Counted from the stretch's first letter, positions 8,996-17,548 are shown. The stretch: DNA of 64,000 bases from an uncultured Clostridia bacterium (GCA_934169745.1 CAKPOE010000002.1:62001-126000), one strand, 5' to 3'. Translations and numbers: made by a program. The notes: generated by a model from the letters alone, not told the origin.

Positions 8996-9574
8996 TTACT
9001 TATCCATTTTCTCATACCATTTTGCAAACTCTTGCATTGCTTGTACAGACCCATCCACATTTTTTCTGTTTTCTCTTTCTTCAGGATCCATTTCTGCCAA
9101 AGTTTTTTCAAAGCCGCTAGGCTTAAAAACATACCACAAATCAGACCATTTCTCTTCTCTATCTACTCCTTGAATTTTATCCGATAAATTTCCAGGATGT
9201 TTTCCGTAGAAATAATGTATTTCTTTTCCATCGTGATATGCTAAGCACTCATTAAATGCGCATTTCCTATTTTCTTTGTTTTCCATTAACTTCAAAATTC
9301 CTTGTATTCCTATCGTATCTAGTGAAAAATTCACAAACGCCCTTGGAAAACCATTTAGTTCATCGATTCTAAAATCAGTATCAAGTGCAATACAAGGTCT
9401 TTTCACTATTTCATAAGCCTGTTTTACTTTTGCTGTTGCTATTTCTTTTATATCATCACTTCTAGGTTCGTCTAATTCATAGTTAAATGTCGTAAACTTC
9501 AAATTTTTAAAATATTTTTCGGCTGATTTTATTTTTCCTGTATTATGTGTTACAAAAACGATTTCATTTTCCAT
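8996..9574 (-). CDS. Ham1/RdgB-family non-canonical purine NTP pyrophosphatase (copy 1)
   Basis: A 192-aa ITPase-type protein that should hydrolyse dITP/XTP-like nucleotides to monophosphates. The N-terminus VFVTHNTGKIKSAEKYF is the substrate-binding signature (T/SxNxxK). ALDTDFRIDELNGFPRAFVN corresponds to the catalytic D-x-G-L-x-V-x-A-L-x-G-x-PG segment, but strongly altered: DTDFRID in place of DSGLEVD. The C-terminal SH-R signature is not obvious. It is divergent from canonical RdgB, so substrate preference is open. A second paralogue lies one gene upstream. Confidence 0.72.
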   Translation of the reverse strand: MENEIVFVTHNTGKIKSAEKYFKNLKFTTFNYELDEPRSDDIKEIATAKVKQAYEIVKRPCIALDTDFRIDELNGFPRAFVNFSLDTIGIQGILKLMENKENRKCAFNECLAYHDGKEIHYFYGKHPGNLSDKIQGVDREEKWSDLWYVFKPSGFEKTLAEMDPEERENRKNVDGSVQAMQEFAKWYEKMDK

Positions 9575-9629
9575 ATATTTTTCCTCCTAACATCTTTTCA
9601 TCTTCAATTCTCAACATATTTTAACACAA

Positions 9630-9660
9630 AAGCAAGTGATTTTCAACCAATCACTTGCTT
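9630..9660 (-). terminator. Intrinsic terminator after the small membrane protein
   Basis: Perfect 12-bp stem AAGCAAGTGATT / AATCACTTGCTT with a seven-base loop and a following T-rich run on the minus strand, just past the stop of the gene at 9677. Confidence 0.75.
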
Positions 9661-9676
9661 TATACATACTTTATAT

Positions 9677-9937
9677 TTACTTTTTGACACATGCACCAAT
9701 TGCTTCTCCAATTATCATTCCCAAACTTAATGAAATACCTAAATATTCATTTGGAAATGATGCGCCAATTAGAAGTCCAAGGCACATTCCTAAACACATT
9801 CCCTCAGAAATATGACTTTCTTTGTCCTTCTTACTATTAACAACTATAACAATTATAGCAACTCCTATAATTATAAATGGCAATGCTGCTAATACAAAAT
9901 CTTTTATATATTTCCACAAAGGCTCATACTTGCTCAT
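9677..9937 (-). CDS. Small membrane protein of unknown function
   Basis: An 86-aa protein with a likely transmembrane helix at about residues 15-33 (FVLAALPFIIIGVAIIVIVV) and a glycine-rich hydrophobic C-terminal half (MCLGMCLGLLIGASF, then LGISLSLGMIIGEAIGA) that can form two more helices with glycine-zipper character. ATG 9937 has AGAAAGG upstream. An 11-codon N-terminal extension in the ORF lacks a ribosome site. It is followed by a terminator and preceded by a Ham1-type gene. I do not recognise the family. Confidence 0.6.
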   Translation of the reverse strand: MSKYEPLWKYIKDFVLAALPFIIIGVAIIVIVVNSKKDKESHISEGMCLGMCLGLLIGASFPNEYLGISLSLGMIIGEAIGACVKK

Positions 9938-9953
9938 AAGTTTTCCTTTCTTC

Positions 9954-10556
9954 TTATATATGTTTCGCAATGAAGTCTACAACATGATCTTCATTCACTT
10001 TTACTTTTTCATTATCTTCACTTGTCATTTCTGTAAAGTATTTATCTATAGTTTTATATTTTGAAATTGTATTTAGAGGATATCCTGGATTCACTATAGT
10101 TGATGGCTTGTCTACCATATAAAAATCATTCTTCTCCCATGTATATGTACTTTCTATGCCATCACCACTAATCACAGCAAGTCCATATACCCATTTACAA
10201 TTTAGTTTTCCTTCTTGACCATATTTCTTTACTAGAGAAATATAATGTTCTATCATTTCTTCATCATTTAATGTTTTTCCATTTACTCTTCTCACAAACA
10301 ATCCTGGTTGTTTATCATCTGGCACACCTTCTAAGTAAAGTGTATCATCCATCCCAGTCGAAGGCATATTGGTTGCTTTATAGCAAGCTCTTGCTTTTAT
10401 AAGTGCATTTTCTATTGCTGTCTTTCCATCTTCTTTAACATCCAACTCGAGATTTAAATCTTTTAATGATAATATTTTTACATCTTCTTTTTCTAATCCA
10501 TTAGAAAATCTTTTTGCTTTTGTTGGATTACCTGTTGCAAATACTATTTCTTTCAT
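9954..10556 (-). CDS. Ham1/RdgB-family non-canonical purine NTP pyrophosphatase (copy 2)
   Basis: A 200-aa ITPase-type protein. The substrate-binding N-terminus IVFATGNPTKAKRF matches the family well. STGMDDTLYLEGVPDDKQPG takes the place of the usual catalytic DSGLxVxALxGxPG segment, so again the acidic cluster is rearranged. A C-terminal SH..R signature is not evident. It lies in the same transcription direction as copy 1 with a membrane protein gene between, and both sit between rplS and rbgA. The general fold is clear. The exact substrate is not. Confidence 0.75.
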   Translation of the reverse strand: MKEIVFATGNPTKAKRFSNGLEKEDVKILSLKDLNLELDVKEDGKTAIENALIKARACYKATNMPSTGMDDTLYLEGVPDDKQPGLFVRRVNGKTLNDEEMIEHYISLVKKYGQEGKLNCKWVYGLAVISGDGIESTYTWEKNDFYMVDKPSTIVNPGYPLNTISKYKTIDKYFTEMTSEDNEKVKVNEDHVVDFIAKHI

Positions 10557-10617
10557 AATAATTCCTCACTTTCCACATATATTATCATCATGCTGTAGGT
10601 GTATTCCTTGTTAAAAT

Positions 10618-10647
10618 AAAAAGTGCTACCCTTGGATAGCACTTTTT
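10618..10647 (-). terminator. Intrinsic terminator of the rplS operon
   Basis: Perfect stem AAAAAGTGCTA / TAGCACTTTTT with a small loop, directly after the rplS stop codon, with a U-rich tail on the minus strand. Confidence 0.85.
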
Positions 10648-10652
10648 AAATT

Positions 10653-11030
10653 TTATTCTTCTACGTTATCTTCTTTAATAGATCTTGCAGAAATATCTTC
10701 TTTAACTCTTGTAGCTTTACCAACTCTGTCTCTTAAGTAATAAAGTTTAGCTCTTCTTACTTTAGCAGGTCTAACAATCTCAACTTTTTCAATTCTTGGT
10801 GAATGTACTGGGAATGTTCTTTCAACACCTGTTCCATAAGCTACTCTTCTTACTGTAAATGTTTCGTTAGCTCCTCCACGTTGTTTCTTAATTATTGTTC
10901 CTTCAAATACTTGGATTCTTTCTTTGTTTCCTTCTTTAATTTTGCAATGAACTTTTACAGTATCACCAATATTTAAAGTAAGTGGATTAGCTCTTAGTTG
11001 TTCGTTTTCAATAGCTTTTATCTTATCCAT
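10653..11030 (-). CDS. rplS: 50S ribosomal protein L19
   Basis: A 125-aa L19 with the conserved GDTVKVHCKIKEGNKERIQ, FEGTIIKKQRGGANETFTVR and FPVHSPRIEKVEIVRPAKVR segments. The C-terminal extension is slightly longer and more acidic than in Bacillus (about 115 aa). It is the last gene of the ylxM-ffh-rpsP-khpA-rimM-trmD-rplS unit and overlaps the 3' end of trmD by 8 bases. The ribosome binding site is GAAAGGAG. Confidence 0.97.
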   Translation of the reverse strand: MDKIKAIENEQLRANPLTLNIGDTVKVHCKIKEGNKERIQVFEGTIIKKQRGGANETFTVRRVAYGTGVERTFPVHSPRIEKVEIVRPAKVRRAKLYYLRDRVGKATRVKEDISARSIKEDNVEE

Positions 11031-11712
11031 TTCGTTTTCTCCTTTCTATCAAATCTAGTCTTCTATTTTTAGTGATTTCGATTGATTTTTCTAATCTCCA
11101 TTTTTCAATGTTTGCATGATGCCCTGATAAAAGTACCTCTGGCACCTTTCTACCTAAAAATATTTCTGGTCTAGTATATTGTGGATATTCCAACAATCCA
11201 TCACTAAAAGATTCATCTTCAACAGATTTTTCTTTTAGTACACCATCAATATTTCTACTAATAGCATCTATTACAACCATTGCTGGTAGTTCACCACCAG
11301 TCAAAACATAATCTCCGATTGAAATCTCCTCATCAACAATCTCTTCAATCACTCTTTCATCAACACCTTCATAGTGTCCGCAAAGAATTATTAAATGATC
11401 TTCTTTTGACAACTCTCTTGCCATTTGTTGATTAAACAATTTTCCTTTCGGCGACATATATATAACTTTTGGCTTATAATCTAAATCTTTCACTATAGAC
11501 GTGTAAGCATCATATATCGGCTCTGGTTTTATTACCATTCCAGCGCCACCACCATAAGGCGTATCATCTACATGTTTCTGCTTATCTTTTGAAAATTCTC
11601 TAAAGTTAATTAAGTTTAGGTCTATTAATTTATTTTGAATTGCTCTTCCTATAATGCTAGAATTCATTATTTCAAACATTTCCGGAAATAAAGTTAATAC
11701 ATCAAATCTCAA
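11023..11712 (-). CDS. trmD: tRNA (guanine-N1)-methyltransferase TrmD
   Basis: Methylates G37 of tRNAs next to the anticodon using S-adenosylmethionine and prevents +1 frameshifting. The 229-aa protein starts MRFDVLTLFPEMFE and contains DDTPYGGGAGMVIKPEPI, the SAM-binding trefoil-knot motif LCGHYEGVDERV and SIGDYVLTGGELPAMV. Its 5' end overlaps the rimM stop by four bases (ATGA type), and it is coupled to rplS downstream. Confidence 0.97.
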   Translation of the reverse strand: MRFDVLTLFPEMFEIMNSSIIGRAIQNKLIDLNLINFREFSKDKQKHVDDTPYGGGAGMVIKPEPIYDAYTSIVKDLDYKPKVIYMSPKGKLFNQQMARELSKEDHLIILCGHYEGVDERVIEEIVDEEISIGDYVLTGGELPAMVVIDAISRNIDGVLKEKSVEDESFSDGLLEYPQYTRPEIFLGRKVPEVLLSGHHANIEKWRLEKSIEITKNRRLDLIERRKRNG

Positions 11713-12212
11713 TCTAATAACCCCCTAGGGATTTCAACGTCTATTCTTTTTGCCTTCACATCAATGTTTTTAATAACTGATGCTATAGCAGGTAAAAGCA
11801 AATCATTTTGTTTTTCTCGTTTAATAACATAGACATCGCTACCACCAGTAGAGAACACATCCACAACAGTTCCTATAAACTCATTTTCATAAACCTCACA
11901 GCCTATTAAATCAGCAATAAAGAACTCGTTTTCAGAAAGTGTTTTTCCTTCTTCTCGTGGAATTGATATAATATGGTTTTTCAATTTTTCAGCATCTTCA
12001 ATAGTGTCAATGCCTTTTAGTTTTAATAATATAACATCTTTTTGATAACGAACTTTTTCTATTTCGTATTCTGTTTTTACATTATTACTTTCAATATATA
12101 TTTTGCTAAGTTCTTCAAATCTCTTCATACTTTCGGTATAAGGTCTTACTTTTATTTCGCCTTTTAACCCATGTGTATTTGAAACAAGACCTATTTCAAA
12201 ATGTTCAACCAT
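11709..12212 (-). CDS. rimM: 16S rRNA processing protein RimM
   Basis: Binds ribosomal protein S19 in the 30S head during assembly. The 167-aa protein shows the RimM N-terminal barrel (IGLVSNTHGLKGEIKVRPYT) and the C-terminal PRC-barrel with LIGCEVYEN, GTVVDVFSTGGSDVYVIKR and LLPAIASVIKNIDV. It lies between khpA and trmD in the conserved operon. Confidence 0.95.
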   Translation of the reverse strand: MVEHFEIGLVSNTHGLKGEIKVRPYTESMKRFEELSKIYIESNNVKTEYEIEKVRYQKDVILLKLKGIDTIEDAEKLKNHIISIPREEGKTLSENEFFIADLIGCEVYENEFIGTVVDVFSTGGSDVYVIKREKQNDLLLPAIASVIKNIDVKAKRIDVEIPRGLLD

Positions 12213-12221
12213 ACTTACTCC

Positions 12222-12452
12222 TTAGTCCATAATATCAACATTAATTTTCGTACCTTCCTTTGTAGCATAAGCTTTCATTAAAGTACGAATTGCTTTTGCC
12301 ATTTTTCCTTGTCTTCCAATAATTTTACCCATATCATTAGGTGCAACTCTTAGTTCCAAGGTAGTAGCTTTTCCTTCTTCACGCTTAGTAACCTCTATTG
12401 CGTTTGTATCATCTACTAAATATTTTACAATTGTCTTTAGCATTTCTTCCAT
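12222..12452 (-). CDS. khpA: KH-domain RNA-binding protein KhpA
   Basis: A 76-aa single KH domain protein with the GxxG-type motif in MGKIIGRQGKMAKAIRTLM (residues 42-60). KhpA-type proteins dimerise with KhpB (Jag/EloR) and bind many RNAs in Gram-positives. Its position between rpsP and rimM is invariant in Firmicutes. AGGAGG is present before ATG 12452. Confidence 0.93.
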   Translation of the reverse strand: MEEMLKTIVKYLVDDTNAIEVTKREEGKATTLELRVAPNDMGKIIGRQGKMAKAIRTLMKAYATKEGTKINVDIMD

Positions 12453-12466
12453 ATTCTGTCCTCCTT

Positions 12467-12703
12467 TTAGTTAGAAGCTTTCTTGAATAATGCTTTAACA
12501 CGGTCTGTTGGAATAGCACCGTTCTTAACCCATTGCTCATACTTTTCTGTATCAAGTCTTAAAACTTCAGGTTCTTTCATTGGATCATATAAACCAATTT
12601 CTTCAATGAATCTTCCATCTCTTGGATATCTAGAATCAGCAACTACAACTTTGTAATATGGAGCTTTTTTAGCACCGTCTCTTCTCAATCTAATTTTTAC
12701 CAT
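12467..12703 (-). CDS. rpsP: 30S ribosomal protein S16
   Basis: A 78-aa S16 beginning MVKIRLRRDGAKKAPYYKVVVADSR (quoted in part), with DGRFIEEIGLYDPM and the C-terminal GAIPTDRVKALFKKA. The longer ORF start (MKGGEI) overlaps its own ribosome binding site AAAGGTGG, so ATG 12703 is chosen. Between ffh and khpA. Confidence 0.96.
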   Translation of the reverse strand: MVKIRLRRDGAKKAPYYKVVVADSRYPRDGRFIEEIGLYDPMKEPEVLRLDTEKYEQWVKNGAIPTDRVKALFKKASN

Positions 12704-12732
12704 TATTTCACCACCTTTCAAGTGTTTATATA

Positions 12733-14100
12733 TTAAAATTTAAAATTCTTCAAATCATCTGGCGTCAAATTCTTACCCATTTTACTTGCCATCTTCATCA
12801 AACCGCTCTTGTTACTCATAACTTGCTTCATCGTGTTTCTTGTCATATCGTATTGTTTTACGCACATATTAACTTGTTGCACCGTCGTTCCAGAGCCGTT
12901 TGCAATACGTATTCTCCTTTTAGCATTTAATATTGTTGGGTCATTTCTTTCTGCCATTGTCATAGAACTAATTATTGCTTCAGTTCTCTTAAATTCTTTT
13001 TGAGCCTTTTCCTCTTGCTCTTCTGTCATTGTGCCTAGCCCCAATTTATTTATTATAGATTTCATTGAACCCATCTTTTGCACTTGCTTAAGTTGAGCCA
13101 AATAATCATCCATAGTGAATTCTTGTTTTCTAATTTTCTTTTCTAGTTTTTCTGCTTCTTTTTCATCAAATGCCTTTTCAACATCTTCAATTAATGAAAG
13201 TACATCGCCCATTCCCAATATTCTTCTGGCCATTTTATCAGGTACGAATACTTCGATGTCATTCATTTTTTCTCCAACACCGGCAAATTTAATTGGTTTT
13301 CCAGTAATAGCCTTTACTGAAAGTGCCGCACCACCTCTAGTATCACCATCAAGCTTCGTTAAAACAACGCCATCAATTTCTAGTTGTTCATTAAAGCTCT
13401 TAGCAACATTTACCGCATCTTGACCTGTCATAGAATCCACCACAAGTAATATTTCATGTGGCTTTGCAAACTCTTTTAAATTCTTAAGCTCATTCATAAG
13501 AGTCTCATCTATATGAAGTCGTCCTGCTGTATCTATGATTATAACATCATTCAATTTTGAATTCGCTTCTTTAAAAGCTTCTCTTACTATTTGCACAACA
13601 TCTTTTGTATTTTCATTTGCATATACAGGAATGTCAAGTTGTTTCCCTAAAACCTGTAATTGTTTTATAGCTGCTGGTCTATATACGTCACATGCCACCA
13701 TAATTGGTTTCTTTCCTTGCTTTCTAAGCATATTAGAAAGTTTACCAGCCATGGTTGTTTTTCCTGAACCTTGAAGACCAACTAGCATAATTACTGTAGG
13801 TGGATTTGGTGATATGTTAAGTTTCTCTTCTTTAGAGCCTAACAAATCAGTCAATTCCTCATGAACGATTTTAACAACTTGTTGTCCTGGTGTTAAGCTC
13901 TTAAGCACATCTTGTCCAAGTGCCTTTTCTGAAATTCTATTAGTAAAGTCTTTAACGAGCTTATAGTTAACATCCGCCTCTAGCAAAGCAAGTTTTACCT
14001 CTCTTGAAACTTCTTTTACGTCATTTTCAGTTATTCTTGCCTTACCTTTTAAATTATTTATAATATTTTGAAATTTACTTGATAAGCCTTCAAAAGCCAT
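12733..14100 (-). CDS. ffh: Signal recognition particle protein Ffh
   Basis: SRP54 GTPase that binds signal peptides on ribosomes together with the 4.5S-type RNA and docks to FtsY. The 455-aa protein has the N domain (1-85), the G domain with G1 GLQGSGKTTMAGKL near residue 107, DTAGRLHIDE, TKLDGD and GVGEKMNDIEVF. The Met-rich M domain has MGSM, GLGTM, a signal-binding loop and the RNA-binding motif RRIRIANGSGTTVQQVN. The SRP RNA gene lies in the same window at 29.3-29.4 kb. Downstream of ylxM, as usual. Confidence 0.97.
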   Translation of the reverse strand: MAFEGLSSKFQNIINNLKGKARITENDVKEVSREVKLALLEADVNYKLVKDFTNRISEKALGQDVLKSLTPGQQVVKIVHEELTDLLGSKEEKLNISPNPPTVIMLVGLQGSGKTTMAGKLSNMLRKQGKKPIMVACDVYRPAAIKQLQVLGKQLDIPVYANENTKDVVQIVREAFKEANSKLNDVIIIDTAGRLHIDETLMNELKNLKEFAKPHEILLVVDSMTGQDAVNVAKSFNEQLEIDGVVLTKLDGDTRGGAALSVKAITGKPIKFAGVGEKMNDIEVFVPDKMARRILGMGDVLSLIEDVEKAFDEKEAEKLEKKIRKQEFTMDDYLAQLKQVQKMGSMKSIINKLGLGTMTEEQEEKAQKEFKRTEAIISSMTMAERNDPTILNAKRRIRIANGSGTTVQQVNMCVKQYDMTRNTMKQVMSNKSGLMKMASKMGKNLTPDDLKNFKF

Positions 14101-14114
14101 ATTTCACCTCGTTA

Positions 14115-14420
14115 TCAATAACATTTTTTCAACTCTTCTATAATCTTCTGATCCTTTTCTCTACTTATTACGCTGTCAATTATCTCTTGTCTTTCCAATT
14201 TATTCTTTAGTACTGTGAGCTTTTCTTCATAATCAAACAGCTTATTTTCGGCGTCTACGAGATTTTTATGAACCCCTTGCCTCGTAATACCAAGCTCTTC
14301 GGCAATTTCGCTAAGTGACAAGTTATCATTATAATATAAATCTATAATATCTCTTTGTTTCTCGGTAAGTAATTTACCATATATCTCCAGCAACATGCTT
14401 ACATGTACGCTTTTCTCCAT
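14115..14420 (-). CDS. ylxM: YlxM-family (UPF0122) helix-turn-helix protein
   Basis: A 101-aa sigma-70 region 4-like HTH protein encoded upstream of ffh and thought to modulate the SRP pathway. LTEKQRDIIDLYYNDNLSLS followed by EIAEELGITRQGVHKN is the HTH. A Lys/Glu-rich coiled C-terminal helix follows. ATG 14420 is chosen over the ORF start ten codons upstream because GGGAGGT precedes it at proper spacing. An inverted repeat GTAAAC/GTTTAC overlaps the promoter -10, so autoregulation is possible. Confidence 0.88.
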   Translation of the reverse strand: MEKSVHVSMLLEIYGKLLTEKQRDIIDLYYNDNLSLSEIAEELGITRQGVHKNLVDAENKLFDYEEKLTVLKNKLERQEIIDSVISREKDQKIIEELKKCY

Positions 14421-14439
14421 ATACTTACCTCCCATCTCT

Positions 14440-14481
14440 GTAAACCTCAATTAGTTTACACCCATATTTGGATTTTGTCAA
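14440..14481 (-). promoter_or_regulatory. Promoter of the ylxM-ffh-rplS operon with overlapping inverted repeat
   Basis: Minus-strand TTGACA (14476-14481), 17-base spacer, TAAACT (14453-14458), about 35 bases before the ylxM start. An inverted repeat GTAAAC-8 nt-GTTTAC (14440-14459) overlaps the -10 and is a possible operator. Confidence 0.7.
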
Positions 14482-14500
14482 GAAAAAAAGTAAAAATAGC

Positions 14501-15236
14501 CTACAATATACCACAACTATTTTCTGCATACTTATAAAACTCTTCCATTAATGTTTTTTCCTCACTCTCCAAAAGCGATTTGGAACTAACTATTTGATTG
14601 ACATACTCTTTTCCTTTTTTTTTCGCATAAAAATCTTACCAAAGCATATGAAAAATTATATCCATCATATTTATCAGTTTCAGTATCAACAAATTCTCCA
14701 TATTTTCCACCACGTTTATGGAGAAATTCTAATTTTGGAACCTCTTTTTCATAAATTAATCTTTTCAAAAACTCTTTATATTTTTCAGAATTTCTTTCTA
14801 TAAAGCCTTTTTGCTCTGATAAATATGTTGCCAAACCTTCTTCAAGCCATACACAACTAACTCCACAAATTGTATCATGATAAACCATGTGAACAAATTC
14901 ATGAGCCAAACTTGCAATTATATATCCAGCTTTTGCTTTATCCTTTAAAAATTCATCATCACAAAAGTAGTTTATCATCCCACCGCAACAATCCCCTCTA
15001 TGATAAGGTGAAATATCAATATATTTCGATGAAAAAGTATTTAATTGGTTTATATTATCAAAGAGATTAATTCTCACTTTGGGATAATTTGATAAATTAA
15101 AAAATTCTAATATCTTCTTACGCTGATTTAAAAACTTATCACAAAGTCTATTTAAAAACTCGTCAGAATACTTTTTATTAGCAAATACGTCAAAATATTC
15201 ATTATCTATAACTTTTATATTTGGTATTTTATCCAT
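14501..15236 (-). CDS. Peptidase-MA-like zinc metalloprotease, reading frame interrupted at an A9 run
   Basis: A cytoplasmic-looking gluzincin. HEFVH (H112, E113, H116) is followed by WLEEGLATYL, which supplies the third metal ligand, as in the peptidase MA superfamily. ATG 15236 has GAGGAG upstream. As sequenced, the frame ends at 14586 with a short basic tail (RKRVCQSNS). Removing one base from the run of nine A (plus-strand T9 at 14615-14623) restores a plausible helical C-terminus, GKEYVNQIVSSKSLLESEEK and onward, to a stop at 14501-14503. The interruption may be a sequencing error, a true frameshift or slippage. Substrate is unknown. Confidence 0.65.
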
Positions 15237-15280
15237 ATGCACTCGCTCCTCACAACAAGATAATACTATTTTACACAGTA

Positions 15281-15313
15281 AAAAGCCACTTAGCAATTAG
15301 CTAAGTGGCTTTT
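15281..15313. terminator. Bidirectional terminator after lemA
   Basis: Perfect 14-bp stem AAAAGCCACTTAGC / GCTAAGTGGCTTTT with a five-base loop. T tracts occur on both strands. It ends the TPM-lemA unit (minus strand). Confidence 0.88.
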
Positions 15314-15316
15314 TTA

Positions 15317-15880
15317 TTAGTCAAATGAAACTTCTGGTACTTTTGAAGCATCATCACTTGCTTCAAAATATGTGGCTTCCTCAAAATTGAACATACCAGC
15401 TATAATGCTTCCAGGGAATTTCTTTATTTCCAAGTTATAAGATTTTACAGCGTCATTATAATTTTTTCTCGCAACAGAAATACGATTTTCTGTTCCAGCT
15501 AATTCATCTGATAATTGTCTGAAATTTTCAGCAGATTTCAAATCTGGATAATTTTCTACTACAACTAACAACGCACTTAATGATTTGCTTAATTCATTAT
15601 TAGCTGCAGATTTTTCTTCCAAAGAACCAGCATTTACAAGTTTTGTTCTTGCTTCTGTTACTTTATCAATTATTTCAGTTTCGTGAGAAGCATAGCCTTT
15701 TACTGTGTTAACTAAATTTGGTATCAAATCACATCTTCTTTGAAGTGTAACATCCAAATCTGATAATTTACTATCTACGGCTTCTTTTTTTGAAATCATT
15801 CCATTATATGCTCCAACTACTAATGCAACTACAATAGCTATTATTGCTATTGCAATTATTCCTCCACTTAATTTTTTCAT
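15317..15880 (-). CDS. lemA: LemA family protein
   Basis: A 187-aa membrane-anchored coiled-coil protein. A single N-terminal transmembrane helix (about residues 5-24, GIIAIAIIAIVVALVVGAYN) is followed by the LemA core with KKEAVDSKLSDLDVTLQRR, DLIPNLVNTVKGYASHE and AENFRQLSDELAGTENRI. LemA is commonly encoded next to TPM-domain (YgcG-type) proteins, as here. The biochemical role is not established. The ribosome site is AGGGAGG before ATG 15880, and a strong terminator follows. Confidence 0.93.
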   Translation of the reverse strand: MKKLSGGIIAIAIIAIVVALVVGAYNGMISKKEAVDSKLSDLDVTLQRRCDLIPNLVNTVKGYASHETEIIDKVTEARTKLVNAGSLEEKSAANNELSKSLSALLVVVENYPDLKSAENFRQLSDELAGTENRISVARKNYNDAVKSYNLEIKKFPGSIIAGMFNFEEATYFEASDDASKVPEVSFD

Positions 15881-15919
15881 AACAAATTCCTCCCTTATAA
15901 ATATATAATTTATTTAAAA

Positions 15920-16790
15920 TTAAAAGCTTCTTGAACTTCCGCCACCACCAGAAGATCCTCCACCTCCTGAATGACCGCCGCCAGCCTCCACCGCCAGAAT
16001 AACCTCCGCCAGAATAGCCATGACCGCTACCATCCAACGTACATATTATTGCAAAACAATGACCCATAAATAATGCGGCTCCTATTTCTCCATTCAAAAT
16101 AATAACAATTGATGGAGAAAAAATTAAATAAGTAAGGTACATAACTGAAGTTAGTTTTCTTCCCTTTCTAGATGCAGCCTCTGACAAAATACATATAAAA
16201 ATTCCAGAAACACATCCTATAAAGAAAGTCCATATAATGGTAGTTTTATCTGCATCTCCGCTATAAGATTCAATTGCTTCTTCCTCGCTTATCTCAACAT
16301 TATATTCTTCTTCAACCACTTCTAATATGGCATTAAAACCATTTCTAATTCCTTTATCCCATTCATCATTTTTCAAATAGGGAATTATATATTCATCTTG
16401 AATTCTTCCTGTTTTTCCGTCCGGCAAAGCACCTTCCAAACCATATCCAACTTCAACTCTAAAAAGTCTTTCTTCTAAAGCTAACAATAACAATACACCA
16501 TTATTCTTTTCTCTGCTACCTATTCCAAAATTATTAAAGAGTTCATTTGCATATTCTTCCAAAACTGCTCCATCTAAACTCGGAATAGTAACAACTACAA
16601 TCTGGGCGCCTGTTTTTTCATATAACTTCACATTACAATCTACAATATATTTTTCCGTGTCATCACTTAATATATCAGCATAATCATTTACGTAAAACTC
16701 GGAAGTAGGTTTTACAATTGCAAAAGAAATATTATACATAAATAAAAAAAATACTAAAAATATCTTTACCACCTGTCTTAAACGCTTCAT
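15920..16790 (-). CDS. TPM-domain membrane protein, frameshifted in its glycine-rich tail
   Basis: A YgcG/TPM (TLP18.3/Psb32/MOLO-1) protein with a signal peptide at residues 1-25. The TPM domain contains VNDYADILSDDTEKYI, TGAQIVVVTIPSLDG, NNGVLLLLALEERLFRVEVGYGLEG (quoted in parts) and LPDGKTGRIQDEYIIPY. Two transmembrane helices (about 185-240) and a Gly/Ser tail follow. In the raw frame the tail turns into an Arg/Trp-rich tract and runs into lemA. One extra base near 15983 explains this, because the next frame continues GGGHSGGGG...SSRSF and stops at 15920, the usual end of such proteins. ATG 16790 has GGAGGTG. It is paired with lemA. Confidence 0.8.
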
Positions 16791-16862
16791 TTTCACACCT
16801 CCACTCCTACTTCAAATGTGACTTATGAAAATATAATATCATATTTCAGGGTAAAAAACAAC

Positions 16863-16890
16863 AAAAGGTCACGACAAATCGCGACCTTTT
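16863..16890 (-). terminator. Intrinsic terminator after the gene at 16.9-17.4 kb
   Basis: Stem AAAAGGTC.CGA / TCG.GACCTTTT with a four-base loop and, in minus-strand RNA, one G-U pair, followed by U residues. Confidence 0.72.
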
Positions 16891-16894
16891 TTCA

Positions 16895-17446
16895 CTATAT
16901 CTTTACTTGTATACTACAAAATCTTTTTATTGCTCCTGTAACGTCGATACTTTTTTTCAAATCCACATCGCCAAGCAATATATCTTGCAGAGTTTTTCGT
17001 GGCTTCAAAGCTACCTTTCTTTCTTCTGGAGTAAGAGAAATAATTATAGCGGAACTACAATTCAAAATGTCGTTCATATCATATATTTCTCTTTTTACGT
17101 TTGTATTTATTGGTCTGTTTGTAGCTTCACCATCGCCTCTATTACTGCCTTGCCCATAAACAAAGCTAAAATTTTGCTTATAGTTCTTATCAAATGAATC
17201 AGCAAAGGCCATTGTATGTATAGGTACTTCTTTAATCGTCCTCATACCAGTAATCACACTTTCATAATAATTAGGCACATCTAGATTTGGTGTTATCGGC
17301 TTAAACATATTAGATGTTTGAGGAAAAATAGAATCAATGTATGAATGATTTTCATAGGCCGTATTAGTTGTCTTAATTTGTGCGTCTAATTGTTCATTTA
17401 ATTCATTAATTAAATTCTGTCTTATCTCATCATTCCACACCAACAC
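16895..17446 (-). CDS. Conserved-looking hypothetical protein
   Basis: A 183-aa soluble protein with no recognised domain. No signal peptide or membrane helix is seen. The middle is rich in Asn/Ser/Gly (FVYGQGSNRGDGEATNRPIN) and may be disordered. The C-terminal third (IIISLTPEERKVALKPRKTLQDILLGDVDL) looks folded. The start is ambiguous: GTG 17446, TTG 17443 and GTG 17440 follow a GGGGTGA site. It lies in the same direction as two further unknown genes upstream and ends with its own terminator. Confidence 0.5.
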   Translation of the reverse strand: MLVWNDEIRQNLINELNEQLDAQIKTTNTAYENHSYIDSIFPQTSNMFKPITPNLDVPNYYESVITGMRTIKEVPIHTMAFADSFDKNYKQNFSFVYGQGSNRGDGEATNRPINTNVKREIYDMNDILNCSSAIIISLTPEERKVALKPRKTLQDILLGDVDLKKSIDVTGAIKRFCSIQVKI

Positions 17447-17548
17447 TCACCCCTTTTTATCTTCTGTACCAAATATATTTTATATATTTATTAGACATAA
17501 TTCAACCTTTTTTATATTACATTTATGTTACAAATATATTACAATTTA

